Assembly (NCBI RefSeq): GCF_000828085.3
Contig: NZ_JXCA02000024.1
Location: 158,330 to 193,931, forward strand
Origin: Scytonema tolypothrichoides VB-61278
GTDB taxonomy: Bacteria; Cyanobacteriota; Cyanobacteriia; Cyanobacteriales; Nostocaceae
DNA: 35,602 bases
Direction of reading: 5' to 3'
In this document: in pieces, positions 16,380-25,067 of the stretch
How the letters are laid out: each line of letters starts with the position of its first letter
Position numbering within the stretch: the first letter of the stretch is position 1
Program-made: the position numbers and the translations under genes
Notes under the pieces: model-generated
The model's input: the letters and a program-made list of their open reading frames with translations, nothing else
What the model was told of the DNA's origin: nothing
Databases searched by the model: none

Positions 16380-17402
16380 TCATGCCAATGCTTGATTGAT
16401 CATTGTCTGAAATAACTCATCTAAAGGAATTCCCACTTTGTTCGCCGTACAGGCAATCACCGCGTTGTGGTCAAAAATACAAAACAATCCGGCTTCTAAG
16501 AACCAAGGTTGTCCCTGTGGGTCGATCCGGAAGTCAAATAAACTATAATGGCGACAGCCCAAAGCCAAATGACACTTCTTAACTTCTTGCTGAACCTTTT
16601 GGGTGATCGGGTCATTAATATCTACAATCCAACCTGGGACATAATTTTTAGCAGTTGAATTCAAGTCGCCCTCGATGGGTATTTTGAATTTGTCAGTATA
16701 GCTGCGGATGGGTCTGACTTGAGGGTCTATCTGATACTCTTCAAGGGGTAAACCGATTAACTCTCCATCTTTAACAATAGCGCCGCATCTGACTTCTCGA
16801 CCAGCTTCAATGAATGTTTCTACAATCACCTCCGAAGCAAATTCAAATGCTTTCTTCAAAGCAGCGTCATACTCACTAGCTTCTTTGACTAAGGACACCC
16901 CTAAAGAGTTGTCAGCATTTGCGGGTTTGATCACTGCTGGAGGCATAATTGTCGGTACGTCTCCTTTGCGGAGGAGTTCTCCAGAAGGCACTTTGACGCC
17001 TGCTGCTGCTACAATTGCTTTGGTTCTGGCTTTGTGGGCTGTTAATGCCATGAGATCCGGAGTATTGCCTATGTAAGGGATCTTAAGCAGGTCGAATAGT
17101 GCGCGGTACTCAATCATTCCAGGCAGACAAAACATTTGTGGCAACATAAGGTCAATGTTTTGCGCTGTTATAAACTGTATAGCCTCTAACAGAGGCATCG
17201 GTTTGGCGACAGCAATATCTTCAAGACTGAGAGAGGAAGGAAATCGCCACAGGCCATCAGGTGTGATGTATGCAATTAAAAATTCGTAGCGCGATGGATT
17301 TGCCGTAGCTACCAGACAGCTATGGGCGTAATTGCGTGACAATTCACGGTAAAAATCACTGGATGGAGACCCTGCTAAATGAAGAATACGAAGTACTGGC
17401 AT
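16380..17402 (-). CDS. mysD: MysD-type D-Ala-D-Ala-ligase-like MAA ligase, copy B
   Basis: A 340-residue paralogue of mysD-A of identical length (MPVLRILHLAGSPSSDFYRE start). Core motifs are AVIKPANADNSLGVSLVKEA (156-175), EVIVETFIEAGREVRCG, and YSLFDFRIDPQGQPWFLEAG. The loop NSLGVSLV is closer to the usual ligase form than that of copy A. The C-terminus (CIFDHNAVIACTANKVGIPL) differs most from copy A (CAFSPKSVIPSMAKVAGIPL), in a part that helps to line the amino acid site in this fold. This suggests that the two ligases attach different amino acids to mycosporine-glycine. It is divergent from mysC2 with about 600 bp of mostly repeat DNA between, and its upstream region is unlike that of mysD-A. 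Confidence 0.92.
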   Translation of the reverse strand: MPVLRILHLAGSPSSDFYRELSRNYAHSCLVATANPSRYEFLIAYITPDGLWRFPSSLSLEDIAVAKPMPLLEAIQFITAQNIDLMLPQMFCLPGMIEYRALFDLLKIPYIGNTPDLMALTAHKARTKAIVAAAGVKVPSGELLRKGDVPTIMPPAVIKPANADNSLGVSLVKEASEYDAALKKAFEFASEVIVETFIEAGREVRCGAIVKDGELIGLPLEEYQIDPQVRPIRSYTDKFKIPIEGDLNSTAKNYVPGWIVDINDPITQKVQQEVKKCHLALGCRHYSLFDFRIDPQGQPWFLEAGLFCIFDHNAVIACTANKVGIPLDELFQTMINQALA

Positions 17403-17591
17403 GAATCATCTTCCTAGGTACTGTGATATAAGATATAACAACTACGATTGTAAAAAATAGCTTGAAGTGAGAAGATTTTGAAAACGGAATCAAAAACTCT
17501 AAAAAAAACTAGAACCGCAAAGTTTGCTACAACAGTACCTTCGCCAATTTCTATCAAGTTCGGGTGATTACTTATAATAAAATCTATTAAT

Positions 17592-17866
17592 GTAGGTTGG
17601 GGAGGACAGTGCCGGGCGTAGTCGTCGAGGTCTTGGGGAGCCAGTGCGTTGCGGTGAGACCAGCGCTGCAGGAGGGTCTCCCTCCGTAGGCGACTGGCGA
17701 ACCCGAAGGGAGGTTCCCCCGAGGGTGCATCTGGCGTGGTTTCCCCCATGAGGAACTGCCGAAAGGGTTTCCCGACTTGAGGCATCTGTCCGCCCTTGCC
17801 ACTTGCACACGAAGGGTTTCCCTCCTTTTTGCAAAGTGGTGTTTGAACGGCAGTGAAACCCAACAT
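17592..17866. repeat. long GTAGGTTGGGG...AACCCAAC dispersed element
   Basis: A 275-bp member of the GTAGGTTGGGG family with nested GC-rich repeats (CTGGCGAACCCGAAGGGAGG, AGGAACTGCCGAAAGGGTTT). Its right 68 bp (17799-17866) match 10641-10708. It lies between the divergent mysD-B and mysC2 genes and produces several long but meaningless frames on the minus strand. Confidence 0.75.
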
Positions 17867-18006
17867 GAACGAGGCTTCTTTTTGTCATCAGGCAAAAAAC
17901 TGAGTCCATAAAATCCTGTATGGTTTTTGTACAAGTCATTTTGACTGTCCTGTACGTCGTTGTCTCCTTAAGCTTTGACTCGCCACCAGCCACTGGTTCC
18001 ACTATC

Positions 18007-18027
18007 ATGACACAATTACAACTATGA
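18007..18027 (+). other. relic mysC start giving a 6-codon uORF (MTQLQL) coupled to mysC2
   Basis: ATCATGACACAATTAC here lines up with the true mysC1 start (ATCATGGCACAATCTC, MAQS). In mysC2 this old ATG reads only MTQLQL and its TGA overlaps the new ATG at 18024 (ATGA). The same is seen before mysC3. Translational coupling through the stop-start overlap is plausible. Confidence 0.65.
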
Positions 18028-19403
18028 GGGAGCAGATTTTTGCAGTGTTCCAAAACTTGGGCACTCTTGCATTACTGGCGATCGCATTTCCCTTTAACTG
18101 CACCGTCGTACTCGCATCGCTGCTGTGGAATTTTTTCAAGCCAAGTTATGCCAAGCAAGTGGTTTTGAACGAGAATCCGAAAAATATCTTGATCGGTGGT
18201 GGTAGAATGACCAAAACCCTTCAGCTTGCGCGATCATTTCACGCAGCAGGGCATCGAGTTATTTTATTTGATCTCGACAAATACTGGTTCAGTGGTTATC
18301 GATTTTCTAACTCTGTGGCGGGCTTTTACACTGTTCCTGACTCACACGAAGACAAAGAGGGCTACACCCAAGCCGTGCGTGCGATCGCCAAAAAAGAAAA
18401 CATAGACTTTTTTGTCCCGGTAGGCATTTTTGCTGCCAGCTACTTCGACTCCGAATGCAAGCCAGTGTTATCAGGCTATTGCGAGAATTTCCACTTCGAT
18501 GCTGATACAATGAAGATGCTGGATAACAAGTTTACTTTTGCAGAAAAAGCACGCTCACTCTCCCTATCTGTCCCGAAAACCTTCTTAATTACAGATCCCG
18601 AACAAGTTCTTAAATTCGACTTTTCCAACGAAAAGCGCAAGTACATTCTCAAAAGTATTGTCTATGACTCTGTTTTACGCTTAGATCTGACTAAGCTACC
18701 AATGGATTCTCCTGAAAAAATGGCGCTTTATGTCAAAAGTAAGCCAATTAGTGAAGATAACCCTTGGATATTGCAAGAGTTTATTCCCGGAAAAGAATAC
18801 TGTACTCACGATACAGTGAGAAACGGTGAATTAACAGTACACTGCTGCTGCGAATCATCTGCTTTTCAAGTCAATTACGAAAACGTTGATCACCCAGAAA
18901 TTAAGAAGTGGGTGAGTCATTTTGTCAAAGAACTACAACTGACTGGACAACTTTGTTTTGACTTCATTCAGGCGGAAGATGGGACGATTTATGCGATAGA
19001 GTGCAACGCTCGCGCTCACTCTGCAATTACAATGTATTATAACCATCCAGGTTTAGCGGATGCTTATCTTAGTAAAGAGCCTCCGGCTGAACCTCTGCAA
19101 CCTCTGAGTGATAGTAAGCCTACTTATTGGCTTTATCACGAACTTTGGAGACTTAATGAAATTAGATCGTTAAAGCAATTGCAAAAGTGGTTTAAAAATA
19201 TTTGGCGAGGAAAGGATGCAATCTTTGAAGTTCACGACCCACTACCGTTTTTAATGGTACATCACTGGCACATTCCTTTACTATTACTCGATAGTTTGCG
19301 CTCCTTACGAAGCTGGGTGAGGATTGATTTCAACATCGGGAAACTGATACAGTTTGGAGAAGACGTAAAATATGGCAAATCTATCTCTGTTACCCCTAAG
19401 TGA
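18024..19403 (+). CDS. MysC-like ATP-grasp ligase, divergent paralogue (mysC2)
   Basis: The 459-residue protein is a clear MysC paralogue but lacks the first 22 or so residues of mysC1. It starts MREQIFAVFQNLGTLALLAI and keeps the hydrophobic segment (8-36). The ATP-grasp parts KYILKSIVYDS, WILQEFIPGKEYCTHD and CFDFIQAEDG are kept, but the metal-site motif reads ECNARAHS (A329 and A331) where mysC1 and mysC3 have ECNPRTHS. The pocket stretch after the first domain is VGIFAASYFDS against VTSPVASYYDS in mysC1. It also has a C-terminal extension ending SISVTPK. These changes suggest another amino acid substrate or weakened catalysis. It is in tandem with mysC3 on the plus strand, opposite to mysA/mysB, divergent from mysD-B. 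I leave the symbol empty because its activity is unproven. Confidence 0.92.
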   Translation: MREQIFAVFQNLGTLALLAIAFPFNCTVVLASLLWNFFKPSYAKQVVLNENPKNILIGGGRMTKTLQLARSFHAAGHRVILFDLDKYWFSGYRFSNSVAGFYTVPDSHEDKEGYTQAVRAIAKKENIDFFVPVGIFAASYFDSECKPVLSGYCENFHFDADTMKMLDNKFTFAEKARSLSLSVPKTFLITDPEQVLKFDFSNEKRKYILKSIVYDSVLRLDLTKLPMDSPEKMALYVKSKPISEDNPWILQEFIPGKEYCTHDTVRNGELTVHCCCESSAFQVNYENVDHPEIKKWVSHFVKELQLTGQLCFDFIQAEDGTIYAIECNARAHSAITMYYNHPGLADAYLSKEPPAEPLQPLSDSKPTYWLYHELWRLNEIRSLKQLQKWFKNIWRGKDAIFEVHDPLPFLMVHHWHIPLLLLDSLRSLRSWVRIDFNIGKLIQFGEDVKYGKSISVTPK

Positions 19404-19586
19404 TAGTAAGCCTGAGTTGAAAATAAGGAGTGGGGGAGGGAGAGACAGAGAGTGAGGGAGGGACAGACACAGTGAGGGAGAATATTTTCATGTGTCCTGG
19501 TGAGGCAGTTCTCACAAGCGAGCTTCATAGGCTTAGACGCTCACCAGAAGGCTTCCCGATAGCCGTAAGGCACTGATTCCATAATC

Positions 19587-19601
19587 ATGTCACAATTATA
19601 A
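19587..19601 (+). other. relic mysC start giving a 4-codon uORF (MSQL) before mysC3
   Basis: ATCATGTCACAATTATAATT matches the segment before mysC2. The old ATG is 17 bases before the new start in both genes; here TAA closes it after four codons, 2 bases before the mysC3 ATG. Confidence 0.6.
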
Positions 19602-19603
19602 TT

Positions 19604-20935
19604 ATGAAGGAACAAATTTTTATAGTGTTCCAAAACTTGGGGACTCTTGTATTACTGGCGATCGCATTTCCCTTTAACTGCATCGTCGTCTTAACTTCCC
19701 TAGTTTGGAACTTTATCAAGCAACCATTCAGTCAGTCAATTGTTGTCAACCCCAATTCCAAAAATATTTTGATTGCTGGCGCTAGAATGACTAAAACTCT
19801 TCAGCTAGCGCGTTCATTTCATGCAGCAGGGCATCGGGTTATCATAATTGATATTGAGAAATTCTGGTCAAGTGGTAATAAATATTCCAACTCTGTTGCA
19901 GGCTTTTATACCGTTCCCGATCCAAGCAAAGATTTAGAAGGCTACGTTGAAAGCCTACATGCGATCGCCAAAAAAGAAAAGATCGACTTTTTTATCCCCG
20001 TAGCCATTTTTTCCGTCATCCACTATGACTCTCAAGGAAAGCCACCATTACCAGACGATGTAGAGTTTTTCCACTTCGATGCTGATGTCACAAAGATCCT
20101 GGATGACAAGTTTGCCTTTGCCGAAACAGCGCGATCGTTCGGTTTATCAGTCCCCAAATCCTTCAAAATTACCGATCCCGAACAAGTCCTCAACTTCGAC
20201 TTTTCTCAGGAGAAGCGTAAATACATTCTTAAAAGCATCCCCTACGATCAAGTGCGTCGCTTGAATCTCACCAAGTTACCTTGCGATACACCATCACAAA
20301 CAGCAGCATTTGTCAAGACTCTGCCCATCAGTGAGGAGAAGCCCTGGATTATGCAGGAATTCATCCCTGGAAAAGAATACTGCACTCACACAACCGCGCG
20401 AGATGGAGAGTCAAGAATGTACTGCTGCTGTGAGTCATCTGCCTTTCAAGTCAACTACGAAAACGTTGATCAGCCAGAAATTATGCAATGGGCGAGTCAT
20501 TTTACTAAAGAACTGGGAAAAACCGGGCAGCTTTCGTTTGACTTCATCCAGGCGGAAGATGGAACTGTTTACGCGATTGAGTGTAACCCGCGTACTCACT
20601 CTGCCATTACTATGTTTTACAATCATCCAGGAGTAGCAGATGCCTATCTTGGTAAAGAACCTCTGGCTGAATCTTTGCAGCCTCTGAGTGATAGTAAGCC
20701 AACCTATTGGCTGTACCACGAAGTTTGGCGGCTGAATGAGATTAGATCGTTTAAACAACTGCAAACCTGGGTAAGAAACATCAGGCGGGGGAAAGAAGCA
20801 ATTTTTGAGGTGAGTGATCCCTTACCCTTCCTGATGGTACATCACTGGCAGATTCCCTTACTTATTCTCGACAATTTACGAAGACTCAAAGGTTGGATAA
20901 GAATAGATTTTAATATGGGTGAGCTTATAGATTGA
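19604..20935 (+). CDS. MysC-like ATP-grasp ligase, divergent paralogue (mysC3)
   Basis: The 443-residue protein starts MKEQIFIVFQNLGTLVLLAI, has the hydrophobic N-terminal segment (about 8-36) and retains all ATP-grasp landmarks (KYILKSIPYDQ, WIMQEFIPGKEYCTHT, SFDFIQAEDG, ECNPRTHSAIT), so it should be catalytic. It differs from mysC1 in the first-domain loop AGARMTKT (mysC1 SGGKMTKA) and in the stretch VAIFSVIHYDS (mysC1 VTSPVASYYDS). It shares the shortened N-terminus and start-region layout with mysC2, so these two arose by a later tandem duplication. It ends converging on mysB, with an inverted repeat at 21016-21051 between them. Likely substrates are 4-deoxygadusol and an amino acid; which one is unknown. 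Confidence 0.93.
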   Translation: MKEQIFIVFQNLGTLVLLAIAFPFNCIVVLTSLVWNFIKQPFSQSIVVNPNSKNILIAGARMTKTLQLARSFHAAGHRVIIIDIEKFWSSGNKYSNSVAGFYTVPDPSKDLEGYVESLHAIAKKEKIDFFIPVAIFSVIHYDSQGKPPLPDDVEFFHFDADVTKILDDKFAFAETARSFGLSVPKSFKITDPEQVLNFDFSQEKRKYILKSIPYDQVRRLNLTKLPCDTPSQTAAFVKTLPISEEKPWIMQEFIPGKEYCTHTTARDGESRMYCCCESSAFQVNYENVDQPEIMQWASHFTKELGKTGQLSFDFIQAEDGTVYAIECNPRTHSAITMFYNHPGVADAYLGKEPLAESLQPLSDSKPTYWLYHEVWRLNEIRSFKQLQTWVRNIRRGKEAIFEVSDPLPFLMVHHWQIPLLILDNLRRLKGWIRIDFNMGELID

Positions 20936-21015
20936 TACGGTGATTCAAGCGGGAGCATAATAGCCCCGGAGTGTATCTGTCAACAACTAAGGGTGTAAGG
21001 TGTAAGGGGTAAGAG

Positions 21016-21051
21016 TTATTGGTGGGGGCGGTGAGTACCCACCACCAATAA
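21016..21051. terminator. inverted repeat between convergent mysC3 and mysB
   Basis: Perfect 10-bp arms TTATTGGTGG (21016-21025) and CCACCAATAA (21042-21051) lie between the two converging genes. A U-run is lacking, so a rho-independent terminator is possible but weak. A similar GTGGGGGCGGTGAGTAC string recurs at about 21158-21174. Confidence 0.45.
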
Positions 21052-21269
21052 AAAACCACCACACGATCACTCAAACATTCGCTCATTCAAAATTCAAAAT
21101 TCAAAAAAAGATTCTTTAATTTTGAACAATGAAATTGATAATTTTGAATTCCTCTAGTGGGGGCGGTGAGTACTCCTTTGGTTCCGGGGTAGGGGTAAAC
21201 CACGCTCGAAAAATCTCTCTTCTCACGCCAAATACCTCTGTCGGGAGAGCCTCTCAAGTACTGGCTCAC

Positions 21270-21420
21270 GCCACATGCACGCCACATGCTACCCTGCGGG
21301 AAGCCGCCCTCCGGGCGTCTACAACGGAGGGAACCTCCGCACCGCAGTGGCTCCTCAACGCTTAAAGCGCGCACGGCAGTGGCTCCCCTACACACCTACA
21401 CCCCTTTTTCGCCTACCAGC
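21270..21420. repeat. GC-rich dispersed repeat array
   Basis: Inverse copies of the GCAGGGTAGC / GCCCGGAGGGCGGCTTCCCG family described at 16160-16330 (here ATGCTACCCTGCGGGAAGCC and CGCCCTCCGGGCGTC). It explains several spurious frames in the mysC3-mysB gap; nothing else is seen between 21052 and 21579. Confidence 0.6.
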
Positions 21421-21579
21421 GGTGTAGGAGAAGGAGGTGATAGAAGAGACTTGTTGAAGAACTCAGAACCCAGAGACCTATGAAGTAAGAAAAAGCGAAC
21501 AATATAAGTGCGGTTTTCGTTAATTCTGAATTCTGAGTTCTCTATGCACAAATAAGCGTGCAGACTACATTTATGACAC

Positions 21580-22410
21580 CTACGGTAACCGTCGGATAAT
21601 AGTTAAGCCATCTCGCAGTGGTAACAATACTTGTTGGACACGCGAATCGGCGGCGACAACGTGGTTAAACTGAGCAATAGCCTCACCGTTGGGAGTGCGA
21701 TTTTCTTCTGGAAGATAAACTTGTCCTTGAAGTAGAGTGTTATCTACGCAGATAAACCCTCCAGGAATGACCAAATCTTTCTCTAGCAGGATTTCAAGGT
21801 ACTTGACATACTCTTTTTTATCCGCATCTATGAACACAAAATCAAATGACTCCCTTGCATCTGCCAGTTTTTGCAAAGTTAAGAGTGCAGGACCGACTTC
21901 CACACGAATTTTTGCACCGTGGGGAGACTCCCGGAAGGCAGTTTGCGCGAACTCTGCGGTGTAAGGATCAACTTCACAAGCGACTAGTTCTCCATCAGGC
22001 GGTAAAGCTTCCGCCATTGCGAGTGCAGAATAGCCAGTGAACATACCTACTTCCAGCACTTTCTTAGCTTTTGTCATGTGGATAAACATCTTGAGAGTTT
22101 GTCCTTCCACATGCCCAGAAAGCATTTCCTGCTCAAGTTCTCGTACTGTAGCTCCCTGGTGGAAGTTTTGGTTCCAAGCTTCCTGAGCCGTTTTTTGAGC
22201 TAGCGCTGCGAGGGCTGGTGATTCACGAGTGGTACATTCTTCTAAATAGGGGTCTAAACCTGCTGCCAAAAGCCATGCTTGCTTGAGGTGAGTTTCTAGC
22301 TCATCAGATGTCTGTTGATCAAATGTCTGCAAAATGGTTTCTAGCTGCTTAGCTAAAATCCCCAATGGTGTTACAGGTCTAGCGCTTGGCTTTTCGACAA
22401 CTTGCGACAT
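21580..22410 (-). CDS. mysB: MysB O-methyltransferase (4-deoxygadusol synthesis)
   Basis: The 276-residue class I SAM-dependent O-methyltransferase has motif I VLEVGMFTGYSALAMAEAL (118-136), the acidic ACEVDPY (144-150), and VFIDADKKEYVKYLE (192-206), the metal-binding layout of catechol/caffeoyl-CoA O-methyltransferases. In MAA synthesis it methylates the MysA product to 4-deoxygadusol. Its ATG overlaps the mysA stop by one base (TAATG), so the two are translationally coupled. Sequence and length agree with Nostoc-type MysB. No mysC follows on this strand, unlike the usual order; the neighbouring mysC3 is inverted. Confidence 0.95.
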   Translation of the reverse strand: MSQVVEKPSARPVTPLGILAKQLETILQTFDQQTSDELETHLKQAWLLAAGLDPYLEECTTRESPALAALAQKTAQEAWNQNFHQGATVRELEQEMLSGHVEGQTLKMFIHMTKAKKVLEVGMFTGYSALAMAEALPPDGELVACEVDPYTAEFAQTAFRESPHGAKIRVEVGPALLTLQKLADARESFDFVFIDADKKEYVKYLEILLEKDLVIPGGFICVDNTLLQGQVYLPEENRTPNGEAIAQFNHVVAADSRVQQVLLPLRDGLTIIRRLP

Positions 22411-23645
22411 TAAGCTTCACTCCCAACAAGTTCTGGGTTGTAAGCATCTGGGTAGAGTTCTACGCCATCGCCACCACGAGGGTAGGTTTTGCATAGATCT
22501 TTATGTTCTGATAATGCTTCTGCCAGTTCCTCGCGAGTTAAATCATTCATAAAGAAGCAACTGCCAATTGGTCTGGGCATAGCAGCTCGTAGCAGACCGC
22601 CTCGTGTGCAGGTGATGGATTGGGTAGCACGCCACGCAAGTTCTTCGTCTAAGAGGGGATGGTCGAGGGCAAGACCGATACGGCTCATGAGACTGAGAAT
22701 GCGATCGCGTTCTTGTGTGGTAATATAGCCTCGTCGTGCTGCAAGCGTGACAGAAAAAGCCATGTCGATGTTAACTGCATGACCGTGGAAAATAGGCACG
22801 CGGGGTGCAAGTTCTAGAGTCGGACTCCAAGTATGACCAAAAGCAATAACCCTATCTAGGTCTAACTCGTGTAGGTTGTTAACCTCCAAATTTAGCATGC
22901 TTTTAATAGACTCGTAAGTGACGCGATGCGCCACTTCTTTGATTTCTGGTGTTGCGTCAATGTTACCAAAGTGTGTGGAAAGCAGTTCTTCGCCATACTT
23001 GTCCAACAAATCAAAAACTTCTTTGTTGTTAACCACTGCAATTTTCACGAGTTCTGCCATACCATTACGAACTTGCGCTGTTGGCAAAGTACCCAGCAAC
23101 GAGAAATCGAGGAAAACGTTTTGCGAAGCGTGATAAGCACCAAGGCGATTTTTCAGCTTCTTGTGGTTCACTGCTACTTTGATCGCAACACTCGCATCAA
23201 TCAAACCAATCAGAGTAGTAGGAATACGAATGTAGTTGCTACTGCGCTGGTAAGCAGAACAGGCAAAACCTGCAACATCTGTAATGAGTCCACCACCAAC
23301 CACTAGCACTGGTTCCTTGCGAACCAGCTTAAATTCAGCCACAGCATCGATAATCTTCTCGAAAGACTCAATAGTCTTGTTTGGTTCAGTGATCGTGATC
23401 GGAAAAACCGTCAAGTCAATGTCGTAATACTTGAAATACTGCTCGATTTGACTGCCGTAAAATTTATTGACATTGGCATCTACAACAACCAAGCAGCGTC
23501 CAAAATCTTTATAAACTTCTGCCAGTTGTGGATTTTTGATTGCAAAAACCCCATCAACATAGATTAGGCTGTACTCAATTTTTTCGTAAGCCTCTACGTG
23601 AAAAGCGGTTTCAGTAGCTTCAAACTTTGCCTGAATAGTACTCAT
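22410..23645 (-). CDS. mysA: MysA sugar-phosphate cyclase (2-epi-5-epi-valiolone/desmethyl-4-deoxygadusol synthase type)
   Basis: The 411-residue protein is a dehydroquinate-synthase-like cyclase. The NAD part is [21 protein letters not shown] (114-134), the metal ligands Glu198 (MAELVKI), His271 (GHTWSP) and His287 ([12 protein letters not shown]). The start [20 protein letters not shown] and the tail [13 protein letters not shown] match the Anabaena MAA-cluster cyclase. It turns sedoheptulose-7-phosphate into the cyclitol that MysB methylates. I use the Met at 23645; a reading to 23699 adds 18 residues absent from relatives and coming from the leader hairpin region. The same leader and start codon occur in front of mysC1, which confirms this start. 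UV regulation is expected for MAA genes but not shown by the sequence. Confidence 0.95.
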   Translation of the reverse strand: MSTIQAKFEATETAFHVEAYEKIEYSLIYVDGVFAIKNPQLAEVYKDFGRCLVVVDANVNKFYGSQIEQYFKYYDIDLTVFPITITEPNKTIESFEKIIDAVAEFKLVRKEPVLVVGGGLITDVAGFACSAYQRSSNYIRIPTTLIGLIDASVAIKVAVNHKKLKNRLGAYHASQNVFLDFSLLGTLPTAQVRNGMAELVKIAVVNNKEVFDLLDKYGEELLSTHFGNIDATPEIKEVAHRVTYESIKSMLNLEVNNLHELDLDRVIAFGHTWSPTLELAPRVPIFHGHAVNIDMAFSVTLAARRGYITTQERDRILSLMSRIGLALDHPLLDEELAWRATQSITCTRGGLLRAAMPRPIGSCFFMNDLTREELAEALSEHKDLCKTYPRGGDGVELYPDAYNPELVGSEA

Positions 23646-24262
23646 TATTTTTGACCCACAATGTTGACAATATCCCCCAAAAAATGGAGGACTATTCACA
23701 AGACAGTATTTACTTCAGTACACCCAAGAACTACACCACCATCCATAAGCAAACCGCCCAATGGACAAGGAGACTAGAGGCGAATAAATTAACAAAAACA
23801 AATAATCCCCCTCCGTCTAAAAAGGTTCTGAGCATACTTTAGTAAGAGATTTGAATTCAATTAGATCACTTTTGAGCCAAATTTGCTGACATTAGGTTAA
23901 AATTCCACTTTTTGCAGAAAAATCCTCATGTCTTGCAGTGTTGATAGCTATCGAACAGTCACTGTATCTTGACCTATATTCTCAAATTATCACACTTTAT
24001 AAAAAATTTTTAATTTTTATTATATTTTCTTCTTCTTCTGAGAATTTGCGTCTGGGATACCGATAACACATTGCCTAAATAAAATTGAAGTTGTTGAAAA
24101 AGATAGTACAGGGGGTTACTACTAGAAACTAACTTTGACTTTAGTCTCTAAGTTTGGTACTCTTTCCTTGCCACTACAGAGCAATAAGCTCTTTACACAG
24201 CAAAATATAATAACCTTTTATAATGTTTTAGTTAAGTAAAACTTCTATCTAAAGAATGAGAT
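23646..24262 (-). promoter_or_regulatory. mysA leader/promoter region (original copy of the mysC1 leader)
   Basis: Aligned with 14957-15570. The block 23943-23952 is the palindrome GATAGCTATC, followed within 25 bp by TCACTGTATCTTGACCTA. A -10-like GATAAT lies at 23991-23986 (minus strand). The segment 23673-23691 can fold on the transcript as UCCUCC / GGGGGA with a U-rich loop, including one G-U pair; the mysC1 copy has different bases but also pairs, with arms slightly shifted. The long, conserved leader (about 330 nt if the -10 is right) suggests control after transcription start as well. Confidence 0.8.
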
Positions 24263-24510
24263 TAGATAGATCTGCTTAGTCACACGGTATGAATGCGTGC
24301 TATCAGGGACTTTTCTGGTATTTTGTGTCACTAAATCTCAATCTATTTTCAGTAGACAAGCTGTTCATAATATGCGTTAAAATGACAAATCCAACTCTAC
24401 CAGAAGCCTAACCCCACCCACGATAGTCGGTTATCCCCCACTCTCTTATCCGTTATCTCGCTTAGGATTTAGCCACAATTTAATTATGGTCGTTTCTATA
24501 AAAGCAAACT

Positions 24511-24714
24511 ATGTTTCCGTTTCCGTTTCCTTTTCCTTTTTGGGACAACAACTGCTACGGTAGCGAACCCGTGTCTCGCAAAACTCGCTTAGAGCGTAAG
24601 CTGAGATTTCTTAAAACAATGCGGGATGATTTAGACACCAGACTAGCTGGTCTTAACGCTGCTATAAGTAATGTCGAGCAGCAGTTAAATCAGGAAGATG
24701 TCACTCAAGTCTAA
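24511..24714 (+). CDS. small conserved-looking coiled-coil protein with Phe-Pro repeat N-terminus
   Basis: The 67-residue product begins MFPFPFPFPFW, a run of Phe-Pro pairs, and continues as a charged amphipathic helix (RKTRLERKLRFLKTMRDDLD to QQLNQED). There is no known domain I can name. A helical body with Leu/Ile spacing suggests a dimerising coiled coil. Coding is supported by the regular amphipathic pattern and the good length of the frame in an otherwise empty region; the upstream ribosome site is weak. It lies downstream of the divergent mysA promoter region, with no evident functional link. Confidence 0.6.
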   Translation: MFPFPFPFPFWDNNCYGSEPVSRKTRLERKLRFLKTMRDDLDTRLAGLNAAISNVEQQLNQEDVTQV

Positions 24715-24887
24715 TACAGTTGTGGTGAGCAAGCTAAGTATTGTTGCTCATACCGCCGACTTCCAGCCATAATCCGCGTCTATGCGCGAGCGCGGCTTGC
24801 CCTGAGCTTTGTCGAAGGGTGTGGCTCAAATAGGTTATTTGTCTCATTCCTAGCTCCGCCAGAGAAAAGTTACTTTTTTGAAAATTA

Positions 24888-24960
24888 ACCACAGATAAAC
24901 ACAGATGTACATAGATAAATTATTTGTATTTATCCGCGTGCATCTGCATCTATCTGCGGT
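24888..24960. repeat. dispersed inverted repeat (ACCRCAGATA...TATCTGYGGT)
   Basis: The left arm ACCACAGATAAACACAGATG (24888-24907) and the reverse complement of the right arm, ACCGCAGATAGATGCAGATG (24941-24960), agree at 16 of 20 bases. A separate repeat piece, CCCTGAGCTTTGTCGAAGGG, lies at 24801-24820. Nothing else is recognised in the 24715-25067 gap. Confidence 0.65.
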
Positions 24961-25067
24961 AGCAAATACTCATCTAATCAAACTCAAATTTCATATAAGG
25001 CTTTCTTCCCACAAATCAGAACCCATTTGTATCCTAGAAATAAAGTCTTGATACTTTATAGGTGAAT

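Noticed and set aside
17414-18053. Several long minus-strand frames between mysD-B and mysC2, one containing LIEIGEGTVVANFAVL
   Set aside because: They run through the GTAGGTTGGGG repeat in all frames. The short hexapeptide-like piece near 17520-17570 could be a fragment of a left-handed-helix protein, but it is too short to support.
21087-21483. Overlapping short frames on both strands downstream of mysC3
   Set aside because: Entirely inside GC-rich dispersed repeats, without domain or ribosome site.
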